From: Theocolax elegans | Lineage: Eukaryota; Arthropoda; Insecta; Hymenoptera; Cerocephalidae | Direction of reading: 5' to 3' | Assembly (NCBI GenBank): GCA_026168455.1 | Contig: CM047428.1 | Span: 37,228,121-37,292,120, forward strand | Length of the DNA: 64,000 nucleotides | In this document: one piece after another, positions 22,301 to 31,591 of the stretch | How the letters are laid out: each line of letters begins with the position of its first letter | Position numbering within the stretch: the stretch's first letter is position 1 | Translations under genes and position numbers: made by a program | Notes under the pieces: generated by a model | Told to the model about the DNA's origin: nothing | Databases searched by the model: none | Seen by the model: only the letters and a program-made list of their open reading frames with translations

Positions 22301-22864
22301 TGGCAGAGGAGATGGGACTCTACAGACAAGGGGTCTACCACACACAAGTTCATCCGCTCTGTACATGACAGGACTAGAAAGAGTTGGTTACGGCCGAACC
22401 ACTACACATCGCAGTTCCTCACGGGACACGGGTCTTTTAAGTCTTATCTGCACCGTTTCGGGAGAAGCGAAGACCCGAGATGTAACTGTGGGCTCGAGCA
22501 AACTTCTGACCATATACTCTTTGACTGTCCCCGTGTAGCCAAGAGCAGACAACCACTCATCGATGCGGTTCACAGGTATGGCCACACGTGGCCATGTGAT
22601 CCTTCGGTGTTGGTTGACCGCATAGAGATCTATCGGGCGTTTACCAAATTCGCCCGAGAATTCGTTCTCCCCTCAGATCGGAACTCCGAGGACGGTGACA
22701 GCGATGATTGCGAAGTTACTCCACCAACACCAAGTTGGAATGAAAGGGAAAGGTCGAATGTTTCTAGAAAGAGGCCACTTCCCTGGCAATCCAGAGTGAA
22801 GCCGTGTACTGTGAAGCTGGTTAGACTGTCTCATCAGGATCTCCAGTCCGTACATCGAGCTTGA
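19355..22864 (+). CDS. R1-b ORF: endonuclease-reverse transcriptase, 1169 aa, intact
   Basis: Start is the first ATG of the open frame, after a short A-rich leader. Residues 1-60 are basic and may bind RNA. The apurinic-type endonuclease spans about 63-275: QLNMG (66-70), VQEPYAP (Glu near 93), DANAKSSWW (Asp195) and SDH (269-271). The RT spans about 525-810: SPGTDRVEVEVLKK, DQFGFKSGLSTEDA, LDISGAFDN (from 658, catalytic Asp), CPQGSIFGP and YADD (747-750). A CCHC module, C-x-C-x7-H-x4-C, occupies 1043-1058 (CNCGLEQTSDHILFDC), as expected for R1-clade ORF2 proteins. All catalytic residues I can check are present and there is no stop or frameshift, so the protein may be functional. Such proteins nick the target and prime reverse transcription of their own RNA. 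The missing partner ORF1 is odd for R1 and would have to come from elsewhere or not be needed. Confidence 0.93.
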   Translation: MPPSTKVKKARAMRQMRRGIAEGSRIERANAKPAGKPSHGNKGVQTDRSAQEPPNSKAGLKVRILQLNMGRSRAVTDETRCRMAKTGFDLALVQEPYAPKGTLTGFGLSFGTITGARPDHTTAAAVVHSSGTLTYTRVSQFCTTHCVCSMVSGAFGHFYVVSIYCQFRDSIERYLAQLRHILSSLKDQKILIAMDANAKSSWWGSPVNDGRARVLEDFVLEHDLTVMNREGHPATCVSSRGKTFIDVTLATKSLKPFVTGWSVEDWSTSDHRPIHIVVDFGRQPVRLQRVLEPRFNTRKADWEAFQEALKAEKSRLSDMPINSEDDVDKYVDALEETIIKACKKAIPMKRRFSKSSPWWNPRLTHLRGKVKRLERLWLTQSTGSGTTKVRRRQRRLRNTLSLMRRAKTEYKSEITRSKKESWKQFVSRESEKDVWSLPYRLASGKVRTMKALNTVTGAKGSTTTWKETCDALLDTLVPDDDVSKETDFHVEKRRACLGGLDSQETPPFTRLEIFQAIFDNKNGKSPGTDRVEVEVLKKSLPLLDEIDKLFNACLRYGVFPKRWKEGMLITLLKSPDRDEQEMKSYRPICLLSVMGKTLERLIIKRLKEQQQDEPGPTGIQTSGDQFGFKSGLSTEDAIMRLRQLVQSSDSSYVMAFPLDISGAFDNLWWPSLLSELKSRKCPASLFNLLSNYLQDREVCIRADFEEVRKKVSKGCPQGSIFGPIGWNLDYDTLLRELHRNGFNAIAYADDIITLVEGETRTQLQEHGQRMMDIVETWCEQHKLDISIPKSGMILLKGRLDARKPPKVQLKGQTIKMLKDMKYLGVTFQERFGVTKHIQIIESKWYDLLGRLSQISGANWGMKNRSLSLVYKCLFTPIVAYAAAGWWSDVDTAGKKKLASLQRRTLIWLSKAYNTVSHEALQVISAALPIDLVLKERAAHYHIRRSRSVLVNDVRIEVDPDSRTFESDISEAKRKVRKELLNEWQRRWDSTDKGSTTHKFIRSVHDRTRKSWLRPNHYTSQFLTGHGSFKSYLHRFGRSEDPRCNCGLEQTSDHILFDCPRVAKSRQPLIDAVHRYGHTWPCDPSVLVDRIEIYRAFTKFAREFVLPSDRNSEDGDSDDCEVTPPTPSWNERERSNVSRKRPLPWQSRVKPCTVKLVRLSHQDLQSVHRA

Positions 22865-23606
22865 AAGGCATCCCCAAAGCCGGGATCGCCTGTTTGAACC
22901 CGATTAAGGGAATCGTCAGAACCCTCGACTTCGAACGGCCTCGTGTGAACGACGAGAACAGAGGGTTCAGACACATCACAGAATGCAGAGGAATTTCTCC
23001 TACAAATTGCATTCTTATCGAACGTTAGGCCACCTACCGCAAAACCTCCCCGGGGATCCGGGGAGTAATAGGGAGGCATGTTTCGGCATGTCGAAAGTTG
23101 GACCAGGATGACTTTACTCTGGTACGCGGGGACTGGGTACGAGCCCCACGTCGACGTACCTCTGTGTCGAAAGTGAAACGTTGGCGTGTCCCAGGTGGGT
23201 TGGACTCTGCGTGGTATGTGGTTGCAAGCAGGCTTGACGGGTAAAGCATGGTTGACCCGGATGCCGCTTATGTTCGAAAGCGGAAGACGGCGGGGTGCTA
23301 AACACCGCCGCATCCCTACCGAGGATTACGGCTCTAGGCTAACCGTTAGGTCGAACGGAAACGGTGGGCTGTAGTAAGGAGCTTCGGTACACTAACTAGT
23401 TAGTGGCCTCTCATCGAGGTTAACCGATGCCATAGGGGCTCTCATGAGAGTCTCACTTTTCGATGGGGAAACTCTAGGCACCATCGCCGACGAATGAAAC
23501 CGACGAGCTGTGGGGCTTGTTGACGAGGGCTCCGGGGCAGGAAATACTGCGGATTGATGCGGTGACACTGCCCTAAGGAAAGACTCTAGTACAGTCATAG
23601 AATACA
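22865..23606 (+). other. R1-b 3' untranslated region
   Basis: GC-richer than the surroundings, with no coding pattern in either strand that I trust. It ends at CATAGAATACA directly at the target duplication, without a poly(A) tail. The conserved 3' end probably serves as template recognition for its RT, as in other R1-type elements. Confidence 0.6.
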
Positions 23607-23622
23607 TGCCGGTTGGGCGAAC

Positions 23623-24450
23623 AAAAATGGTCTCAAATTAAATGTAAATAAAACGAAGGTTATAATCCTGGGCAGTCAGGCGTATATTTCCCGTATAGAT
23701 CTTAACACTGCCCCGAGAGTTAGAATTGAAAATGAATACTTGCAGTATGAAAGTGAGGTCAAGTCTCTGGGATTGTTCATATCGCCCACTTTGGATTGGT
23801 CAAAACAAGTTTTAGCAATTTCCAAACGGGTTCATGGAGTACTACACTCCTTAAGATACTATAGAAAAACTCTATCGCGTAAACTTAGGAAGAATCTGGT
23901 GGAGGCACTCATTTTCCCGCATTTTGATTATGCGTGCGCGGTTTATGATGATATTGACCAAACCAAAAATCTAAAGTTACAGAGATTATTAAATGCGTGC
24001 GTAAGATTTGTGAGGGGCGATTTGTGCAGATATGATCATGTGACGCCTCATAGGCTTGATCTAAAATGGCTGTCGGTCGAGTCCAGACGCTCCTATCTCA
24101 TTGGATCATTAGCTTATAATATAATAATACACAACTCACCACCATACCTCGCTGTTCATTTCTCATTATTAAATAACCCAGTCACCAATCCTCGCACCTC
24201 ATCACGTCATCCGCCTAAAGCACTCACCTACTTACCACCTCGCACAGAAGCCTTAAATAAATCGTTCGTCATTACATCATCCCGCATAATAAATTCCCTG
24301 CCCATCGACAACTTTATGAATTCTTCTCTAAATCATTTCAAACGTTCCCATTTCGATCATCTGTTTGGACTCGACCAGGCAGCTTGGTCCGACCGGGTAA
24401 ATAATGAGCGAATAGTTTTGCGGTCCATCCCTCGTTTCCAAGCGGAGTAG
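23623..24450 (+). pseudogene. CR1-like ORF2, 3' part: RT thumb and C-terminus
   Basis: Continues exactly where 13619-15786 stops: after AIAGWAN comes KNGLKLNVNKTKVIILGS, the normal sequence after the RT catalytic box, then YESEVKSLGLFISPTLDW and the helical C-terminal region with LRYYRKTLSRKLRKNL, IFPHFDYACAVYDD and VTPHRLDLKWLSVESRR, ending at TAG 24448-24450. The reading is open over the whole piece. The C-terminal part is the usual conserved tail of CR1/Jockey-group proteins. Confidence 0.9.
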
Positions 24451-24816
24451 AATAGTTTGTATATTGTAGTTAGCTTAGTTATTATATCAGTATTATTTTT
24501 GCGTTATGTAAATTTAAATTTATATTTTTACACTGCATATAACTTATGTATGGCGATCATTTGTATTTTATTTTATTTTAATTATTATGTTACAAAGCGT
24601 TAAAATTTCTTTTGTTAAACATTAAATTTTAATTTTATTTTAATTTTATTTTGTTTGTACATATATATTTTATTATTTTTGTTGCGTAGTTTTAAGGATT
24701 TTATTCATTGTTACTTTTAATTATTTGTACATATCAACTCAAATGTATTGCTGAAGTGCCTACGGGGTTTCTATCCCAAAAGGCCCAATAAACTAGATTC
24801 ATTCATTCATTCATTC
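24451..24816 (+). other. CR1-like element 3' UTR and ATTC tail
   Basis: AT-rich and ending in a small hairpin-capable segment, CCTACGGGGTTTCTATCCC, then AATAAA and five ATTC units. A short tandem tail instead of poly(A) is typical of CR1-group elements. Confidence 0.7.
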
Positions 24817-25312
24817 TGCGCGTGCCCGCCGAGCTATCTTTGCTTTCTCTCGGGTGCTGCGCGCTTCTTACCCGAGCATACTCACGTAGGGCTCTGCTGG
24901 TAGCCCTCGTCATAGACTTGATTTCCTTGTGGATATTGTTCTTGTTAAGAAAAAACTCCACTAGGGTGTCTATTTTCTCACGCAGACGGAGGAAAGCTCT
25001 GTCAGCGTCACTCGACATCCCAGTCGAGGGCAGGTCACACGTAGCATTTGATGCTACAGAGGCCGAGTGACCAAACTCCTCTGCACTTACCATTTTAACG
25101 GTGTAAGTTTGCCCCCCCCCAATATCCGCGGGACCAGCACTGACCACCGGGGCTTTCACCGGATCGGAATCAGTGGCGGGATTTGACAGGACTGCCATGC
25201 CCGCTTGGGGTTGTGTTGTTTTAACCTCATTATCCATAATTGGTTTAATTTCGGGGTGCCTTCCCCTATCTGGTTTTGGTTTGCCCCGAATATTTGATTT
25301 TTTCGGTACCAT
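24817..25312 (-). pseudogene. R1-a ORF1 (gag), N-terminal part
   Basis: Starts at ATG 25312 (MVPKKSNIRGKPKPDRG) and runs open for about 165 codons. Low-complexity, charged N-terminus, a glycine/valine stretch, then a helical segment, LRLREKIDTLVEFFLNKN, and SRALREYARVRSAQ. This resembles the N-terminal part of R1-type gag proteins. It is cut by the ATTC tail of the CR1-like element; the expected continuation, with the TQTSPIF-like segment and zinc knuckle, is at 12208 and below on the same strand. One poly-C run at about 25110-25118 may be slippage-prone. Confidence 0.6.
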
Positions 25313-25385
25313 CCATATCTGGAAAGCATTGCCCTATCCACAACCTGGGGAGACACCACGATGCGGGACCAGCAAACCCGGCCCG

Positions 25386-25402
25386 GGTGTGTGGGTGCGT
25401 GC

Positions 25403-25433
<31 letters not shown>

Positions 25434-25515
25434 TGTGGATGGGTGTGTGTGGGCTTGCGTGCGCGTGTGTGTGTGCGGCAGAATATTTATTTAATATATA
25501 TATATATATATATTT
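25386..25515. repeat. GT/GC-rich and TA microsatellites
   Basis: An imperfect (GT)n run with GCGC interruptions at about 25386-25478 is followed by (TA)n at about 25494-25513. It directly precedes one copy of the dispersed repeat described at 25516. Confidence 0.9.
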
Positions 25516-25800
25516 CAAAATTGTTTTTTCAAGAATAGATAATATATGTATTTTTTCCGTGCGTAAGAAAAAGTGGTGAATATAACTTAAAAGAATATGC
25601 ATTAGTTTACTCATTCCTGATACAACTCATAAAATTTTTAAATGTGTACTCAATAATAATAACGAATCTAAAATTCAATGTAATGCTTTAAATACAGATG
25701 CAAAATTGTTTGAAGGTAAAATAAATATTAATCAAGTATATCATACACTTTTCCCGATATCCATATGATGATATATACAATGGGTTAAAAATTAAATACA
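25516..25800 (+). repeat. Dispersed repeat DR1, copy 1
   Basis: About 285 bp, similar to 40975-41300 (close) and 35600-35800 (more diverged). Landmarks are AATATATGTATTTTTTCCG, AAATATTAATCAAGTATA and CATACACTTTT. All three copies have the same orientation, and at least two directly follow GT/TA microsatellites. No coding capacity. Confidence 0.8.
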
Positions 25801-26813
25801 TTAGTTCTTGCATTTTTAAGATAATTCTATTATAAACAGTAATGGCAAAAGAAAATTCAAATTTTAACAGTGGCAATATAAAATACGAATTATATTTGAA
25901 AAGTTTTTCAAAAATTATTAATTTAGGAGCATTTTTCAATTAAAATTTCAAAGTTGTATGGATATATAAGTGAGTAATAATTTATATTTATATAAAACAA
26001 TATTTTAAATAAACAAGTATGTATTTATTAGAAACAGAAGGTTATTTAAGGAATGAAATTGTTTATAATAATCAAAATAAATATATGGGCTTTGTAACTA
26101 CAGAGAAAAATAAATTGGATATAATTATGGATTAAAACGCAAATTTTGAAAGAGGGTGCCTAATTACGAATTACGAGAGAAATGGAAGAAACAGGTTTTT
26201 ATTTATATGCCGTTAAAATGTTATAAATTCTTTAAAATTAATACAAAAATTTATTTATTTATGAAGAAAATTTTATTACTCTAAAAGTACAAAATATTAA
26301 TGACATTGAACTTTTGGCGATGACCCTTCGTCATTAAATAAATTAATTTTAGTAGGTAAAGTTCTATTTAGATCCGTTTAAAATAATCCAAAATTTTAAT
26401 AAGTAGTTACTAAATACTACAATTTAATAAGTATATGCACTTTACTATTTTTGGTAAGTTAATTTTTCATTAACATTTATAATTATTAAAATATAAATTT
26501 AAGCTTTATAAGAATTCATATAGTTTAAAATTTGCAGTTAACATTTAATATGTCTCAATTTTTTAATTATTTTTATTCTGATTTCATTACATTAAATTTT
26601 ATTAAAAACTTTTATTTATAAATTATAATCGTATTTAAAAAAAATTACATTTTTGGTATAATACGCAATGCACTATAACAGTACCTCCAAGGTGTTCTAT
26701 GAATCTGTTTAATTTCTAAGGTATCCATGATAGTGAAAAAATAATAGAATTTATAACATTATTTTAAATAAATTTATTACGATAAACCTTTTTCGAAATA
26801 AAAAATAGGGGGT
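25801..26813. other. Unassigned AT-rich sequence
   Basis: No reliable gene. A short plus-strand reading near 26018-26135 (MYLLETEGYLRNEIVYNN, then MGFVTTEKNKLD) looks protein-like and could be a transposase scrap, but it soon meets stops and I cannot name it. Confidence 0.35.
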
Positions 26814-26850
26814 TGGCGCGCGAAGCGCGCAGGGGTACGAAGCCCTCTAA
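26814..26850 (+). mobile_element. Candidate Helitron 3' terminus
   Basis: GC hairpin GCGCGC-GAA-GCGCGC followed after about 16 bases by CTAA, then T. Helitrons end with a short GC hairpin just before CTRR and insert at A/T. The segment AGGGGTACGAAGCCC echoes the one at about 50.27 kb. The 5' end was not found. Confidence 0.45.
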
Positions 26851-26864
26851 TATATATTACGCGC

Positions 26865-27650
26865 TGTAACGGTAAGCGAGTTACCGATCAGGTAAGCAAC
26901 ACGAAAGAGGATACAGCGCGGAGCGCGCACGAACGCGCGAGAATCGTGCACGCCCAGCTGGGAGAGTAAAGAGAGAGAGTTCGCGCGCGATCGGCAACAA
27001 CATCGTGTTGACAACGGCCGAGAGATTTTTATCGGGAAATAAGAGATTAAAGACTGGTGCATTTAGTGTGTGGGTGTGAAATTTTCTCCCCACCAACCTC
27101 CACGTCGGCGTGCAGAGCAGCACGTCTCACGGGCAGTGAAAAAAGCAAGCCAAGAGTCGACCGCCTTCCCGACCGTAGGAGTGAGAGAGAGAGAGAGATA
27201 AGCGCGAGGACAAGCTATCTCTCCTTTACCCAGTCGTTTCCCGCCGAGGCGCGATATTTAGACAAGCGGTAAGTGATGCACCACGTTTAGACCCGCGTGT
27301 CTACTTAAGATTTTGCGTCCCGATTTAACTGGTACGGTCCAGGTGAGGAAGCGTTCCTCCTTTTCCCCCTCTCGTGACAATACCCGCACGGATAGACAGG
27401 TCGGCGGTTCGCGGGAACCACTTCACGAGAGAAGGCGCGCGTGACGTAGGAAGTTAAATAGATTTTAACTAATTCTTTTCGCGCTGACCTCGGGGGTAGT
27501 CATCGGTACGACTCCCCGTAAATTGTTAAAGTTAATTTATAGTTAATTTGTTAATATTTAATTGTTTAGTTAATAAATTGACTCGGCGAGACAATCTTTC
27601 TCGCCGATTAACGTAAAATGTCGATTATTGATAGTGTTTTACCGGTTACT
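26865..27650 (+). mobile_element. Possible solo LTR
   Basis: A GC-rich island of about 785 bp in AT-rich surroundings. It begins TGTAACGGTAA and ends TTACCGGTTACT, so the ends are roughly inverted (TGTAACGGTAA versus AGTAACCGGTAA). Near the 3' side AATAAATTGACTCGGCGAGA is followed by a mirror, TCTCGCCGA, as in a poly(A)/hairpin region. No flanking duplication is obvious and no second LTR exists in the window. An alternative is a host untranslated exon or CpG-rich promoter. Confidence 0.4.
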
Positions 27651-28814
27651 GTCCTATCCTACGAATACCGCCTTACGTTATCTACCTTATAATCTGCAAA
27701 TAACGCCTGAAATGTACGAAAATTTACAATTTGTTACTTTTTTGATACATTTACGATGGCCATATAGATTCCGCTATGTATAAAGTATATGGTAAGACAT
27801 TTATGTTTATCAACAACGCTATAATATATAAGTTATTTTGATGATTCAAGGTCACTTATTCGATAAATTAACAATAATTTGAAAAAACGTGTATTATGTA
27901 AAAAATACTGAGTTAAATAGCAACTATTCTCTTCACCTTTCTTCATATTTTGAGCATACATTATATTTGCAATAACATTCTGAAAAAAATTGGTTTTGTC
28001 ATTTCTCCTGTAAATCTGGCCAATTATTTGACCAGGAATTCTGAAAGAGCATCAGAGTATCACAGAGTACATCAGAGTATGTGGAAGTAAAATTTTTTCA
28101 ATGCCAATAACAAAAACCATCGCATTGTAAAGTCGCTAAAAAATTTGTACGCTTCAGCGCAGAAGTGAGATATTTTTTTCGTATTGTTCTTATAAACTAT
28201 TAAAAATTTTTTTTTACTTTATCTATTGTTTAATGAAATTTATCTATTTTTAATTTATATTTTGCGATTATTAAAACTTAAAATGGTCTTAGCAATGAAT
28301 GTCTTGGTCTGACTGTTTTAGCAACATACCCAAAATTTTCCTGATTTTTAAATTGATTATTTAAAAGTACAATGTTTGCGTTAAAAGTTTATGACTTATT
28401 TACTAATAATTAGCGTCTAATATTTGTTTACTCAAATATTATTAAAAAAATTATTATTTCTTAAAAAATCTAAACTATGCCCTTGTTTTTGTTTTAAGCT
28501 ACCTGTATAAATTTTTTAGATTTTTAATTTAATATATTAATTTTAATATATATGTTAAAATGTGTAGATTCGTGTAATTTTAATCACTCTTAATCACTAA
28601 CTGAACCTTAAATGAGTAATTTGTTGACTTTACTACTCTTTAAACCTCTCTTTAAACTCTTTAACCTTTAAACGATTAAACAACTAAAATTACTCTTCGA
28701 ACAGTGCAAAATATAAAAATTACTCTTTACAATAGGGTAAAAAGTGAAAATTGTCCTTAAAAGAAAGAAGAAAGTGAAACTACTGCTCTATTGAAAAGTA
28801 TAAACTAATATAAT
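27651..28814. other. Unassigned AT-rich sequence
   Basis: No gene or clear repeat. A short stretch at about 28575-28740 contains loosely repeated TTTAAAC/CTCTTTAA phrases. Confidence 0.4.
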
Positions 28815-28960
28815 CTGAATGGACTTCCCAGTTACTCGAATATTGTTTCTTAATATTGTACTATTTCTTTCCAATCACTGGAGCTGTAGTGAATTTTATC
28901 ATGTTTAAACAATTATTACTTTATATCCACTGTACTGGAATCACTGGGAAGTCTATTGAG
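28815..28960 (+). mobile_element. Short inverted-repeat element MITE-A, copy 1
   Basis: Ends CTGAATGGACTTCCCAGT and ACTGGGAAGTCTATTGAG are near-perfect inverted repeats about 146 bp apart. The interior has GTAGTGAATTTTATCATRTT, shared with the second copy 288 bp downstream. Confidence 0.8.
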
Positions 28961-29102
28961 ATTATACGCAAGCTATCTTATATATGTAAAGTTTCTATTT
29001 TACTTCATGAATATTTGCTCTTAAGAGACTTTGTGGGAAATAAATAAAACCAAAACAAATCAATTGATGACAATGCATCACATATGATAGTTTGCGTAAA
29101 AT

Positions 29103-29244
29103 CTGAATGGACTTCTCAGTTACTTGAGTAATATAATAATTGTACTATTCATTTTCAATGACTGGGGTTGTAGTGAATTTTATCATATTTAAACAATTAC
29201 TTATTTATATCCACTATACTGGAGTCACTGGGAAGTCTATTGAG
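29103..29244 (+). mobile_element. Short inverted-repeat element MITE-A, copy 2
   Basis: Same ends and interior as copy 1, with about a dozen differences. The two copies lie in tandem in the same orientation. Confidence 0.8.
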
Positions 29245-29459
29245 AAATAATAAAATGAAATGTTTATCAAGTTATATATAACCAAAAAAAAAAATTGGTT
29301 GACAGTTACAGATAAATATACAGTAGCTCCCTCTCGCTGTCATGTCTGAAATTCTGCGCCTGCCAATCGTTGGGAGCTCTCTACGCGTTCTTTGACCGGC
29401 TGGCACGCAACGCTGTCTTTCTATCTCACACATCTCCCATATCGCTATCGCTTTTCGAT

Positions 29460-29465
29460 TTCTAT

Positions 29466-29504
<39 letters not shown>
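29460..29504. repeat. TA microsatellite
   Basis: Uninterrupted (TA)n of about 20 units inside an otherwise unassigned stretch (29245-29675) that includes a GC-richer patch at about 29320-29450 without recognisable coding. Confidence 0.9.
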
Positions 29505-29508
<4 letters not shown>

Positions 29509-29675
29509 AGGAGACGAAAAAAAGGAAGAAGCAAAAATTGAGAAAAGGAGTTCAGCCAAAACTTGAATGAATTCGGACAATACTTGTTGTACAGTAAAAA
29601 AGAGTAAATAAGGAACGTAATGCGTGATCAATAACGCAAATAAATAATGTAATAATGTAGCGGTTAGAAAAGTAA

Positions 29676-29750
29676 AAAACTGAGGGGCTAGTTAGCTGTA
29701 TATAATGGCTCTCGCGCTATACTTGCGTCAGGCGCTATCGCGCCTTTTGA
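29676..29750 (+). repeat. Left member of a 75-bp inverted pair (partner 34791-34870)
   Basis: The stretch from CTGAGGGGCTAGTTAGCTGT to GGCGCTATCGCGCCTTTTGA is reverse-complementary to 34791-34870 with a few changes. The segment AGGCGCTATCGCGCC is itself palindromic. The pair may be the ends of one 5.2-kb element or two copies of a short GC-hairpin element in opposite orientation. Confidence 0.7.
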
Positions 29751-29754
29751 TATT

Positions 29755-30960
29755 TCTACCATTTTGGGACCTAATAATATTTACAAAAGTCCGCATTTTA
29801 AGCCAGATTAGACATTGAAATTCTCACTTTTCCATAGTTATACGGACTTTACTTTACTACCTATTCTACCTATTGTCGCACTTTATCCGCAAATCAGCGG
29901 ATTGGAATGTATTGGGGCTTATTTTCGAGCTAATTAAATTATTTATCGTCTAACAAGGAGAGGTCACACTCTCTGGAAAAGGGATCCTTACCAAACTCAA
30001 GGATATAATTTCTACTATAAAATCATGCAGAAAGCCGGAGTTTTAGTGTCCAATGCCCATTTTTAATATAGATATAAGCAAATAATGAAAAATCTCGCCG
30101 AAAAAACCGTTGAGTCTGAACGCTTATAACTCAGAAACAATTAAAGATGTACATATAAACTAAATTTTAAAAGAAAGCTGAGGTCGAGTAGATACGTTTT
30201 GAAAAAAGGAAGCTCAAATATTTTAATATGGTCAAATGTTATGGGAGAAATAAGAATTAACCAAAATTTTATCGAAAATTTAAAGTTACAATTTAATGAT
30301 TTTTTTAGTCCAAAATTTCGTCTAATTCTTATTTCTCCCATAACTTTTGACCATATTAAAATATTAGAACTTCCTTTTTTTTTAAAACGTATCTACTCGA
30401 TCTCAGCTTTCTTTCAAAATTTAGTTTATACGTACATCTTTAATTGTTTCTGAGTTATAAGCATTCAAACTCAACGGTTTTTTTAGCGAGATTTTTCATT
30501 ATTTGCTTATATTTATCGTAAAAATGGCCATTGGACACTAAAACTCGGGCTTTCTGCATGATTTTATAGTAGAAATTATATCCTAGAGTTTGGTAAGGAT
30601 CCGTTTTCCAGAGGGTGTGACCTCTCCTTGTAAGTGGAACATAATTTTAAAAATGTCGACACAAAAAAGAAATGGTTTTAAAATAGCTGATTTTTATGAA
30701 AATTTTCAAATTTTTGGAGTCAATTTTTTTGTGTAGACACTTCTGTAATTATGTTCTGCTTAGACGATTAGCTTGAAAATGAGCCCCAACACATCCCAAT
30801 CCGATGATCTGGTCTGGGGATAAAGTGCGACAATGGGTAGAATAGGTAGTATGTAATGTAAACAACTGATAACTACGGTAAAAATGAGAATTTTATTGTC
30901 TAATCAGGCGTAAAATACTGATTTTTGTAAATATTTTTATGTTCCAAAATACTAGCAATA
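29755..30960. mobile_element. Foldback element FB3
   Basis: Nearly symmetrical around position 30293. Arms of about 530-660 bp match from the outer TTTGGGACCTAATAATATTT through ACCTATTCTACCTATTGTCG, AAGGAGAGGTCACAC and GTTATGGGAGAAATAAGAAT to the centre. The right arm is longer because of a small inserted hairpin element. There is no coding sequence; open frames at 30141-30453 are mirror artefacts. It is unrelated in sequence to FB1/FB2 as far as I can see. Confidence 0.85.
30632..30762. mobile_element. Small hairpin element nested in FB3 right arm
   Basis: About 130 bp absent from the left arm. Its ends GGAACATAATTTTAAAAATG and its approximate mirror CATAATTACAGAAGTGT, with inner GTCGACACAAAAAA and TTTTTTGTGTAGAC, form a stem. 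The uninterrupted left arm gives the pre-insertion sequence, TTGTTAGACG. Confidence 0.75.
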
Positions 30961-31591
30961 TATAATTTTTCAATTAAATTTTGTAATCGAAAAACCATAA
31001 AATTCTTTTTAGGTGCTTAACATTGTCTTGTCCCCTTAATTAAAAATTATTTAATTAATTCAATAGTATTTAATAGAATAGTAATTCTGTTATTTTACAT
31101 AAATTAAATTCAAACAAAAAATCTATGTCTTGGAAAATATATTAATTGTAAAAATTACAATAAAAGAAACCATTAACAATACGAACGCGAAGGGCGAGCT
31201 ATATTCGGTCATGCTTTATATATGCGCAACCTCAGAATAGAAATTTACCGCAAAACGCGCGGGCAGTTGGCGTACAGGATGGATCCGCGTGTCTGGTTTA
31301 GCTTATTAACATTGATCAAATTTGAATTTATTTTCGTGCTATTCAATGTCTATTAAAAATGAACCAGTGAAAAATATAATAAAATCGCATTTACCTTCTT
31401 ATAACAGAAATTAAATGTAACAGAAATTTGTTGTAAATCAGGAGAAAATGTTAAAAAGCTACCGAATCTATAGGAATTTTGAAGTTTACTGTACTGGAAA
31501 GCTGTAAACATTATTTGAAAGTTTTGAGCTTATGATTATTGTATTAAGTGCTAGGAAAATGGGTGAAAAAGCGTTTCATCACAAGGAAAAA
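30961..31591. other. Unassigned sequence
   Basis: No gene. A GC-richer patch at about 31185-31310 (with AAAACGCGCGGGCAGTTGGC) has no recognisable function. Confidence 0.4.

Larger units (their letters stand above)
15787..23606 (+). mobile_element. Second R1-clade LINE (R1-b), innermost insertion, intact ORF
   Basis: Borders are fixed by a 16-bp target duplication, TGCCGGTTGGGCGAAC, at 15771-15786 and 23607-23622; removing the insert rejoins the CR1-like RT reading. Contents: a long 5' region (about 2.1 kb after removing the duplication), one ORF of 1169 codons, and a 3' UTR of about 740 bp without poly(A). I find no ORF1/gag; the 202-codon frames at 15965-16573 and 17389-17997 do not look like gag. 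The intact ORF and exact target duplication suggest recent activity. Confidence 0.85.
12209..24814 (+). mobile_element. CR1/Jockey-group LINE inserted in R1-a, itself interrupted
   Basis: Without its own insertion the element would be about 4.8 kb: 5' UTR, ORF1 with a PHD-like finger, ORF2 with endonuclease and RT, a 3' UTR of about 360 bp, and a tail of ATTC repeats at 24797-24816. The left border is near AGCTATTC at about 12208; ATTC occurs at both ends and may be part of target duplication or tail. The size suggests a near full-length copy. Clade placement between CR1 and Jockey relatives is not certain. Confidence 0.75.
10235..25385 (-). mobile_element. R1-clade LINE (R1-a), outermost shell of nested insertions
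   Basis: I read this as one minus-strand element in two pieces: 5' UTR and ORF1 N-terminus at about 25385-24817, and the rest of ORF1 plus the ORF2 endonuclease at about 12208-10235. A CR1/Jockey-group element lies between. The 3' part with the reverse transcriptase is missing, which is unusual because LINE copies are normally 5'-truncated. That the two pieces belong together is inferred from orientation, order and the fact that each lacks what the other has. Confidence 0.6.

Noticed and set aside
25156..25614. Histidine/threonine-rich proteins over the GT run
   Set aside because: Microsatellite translation only.
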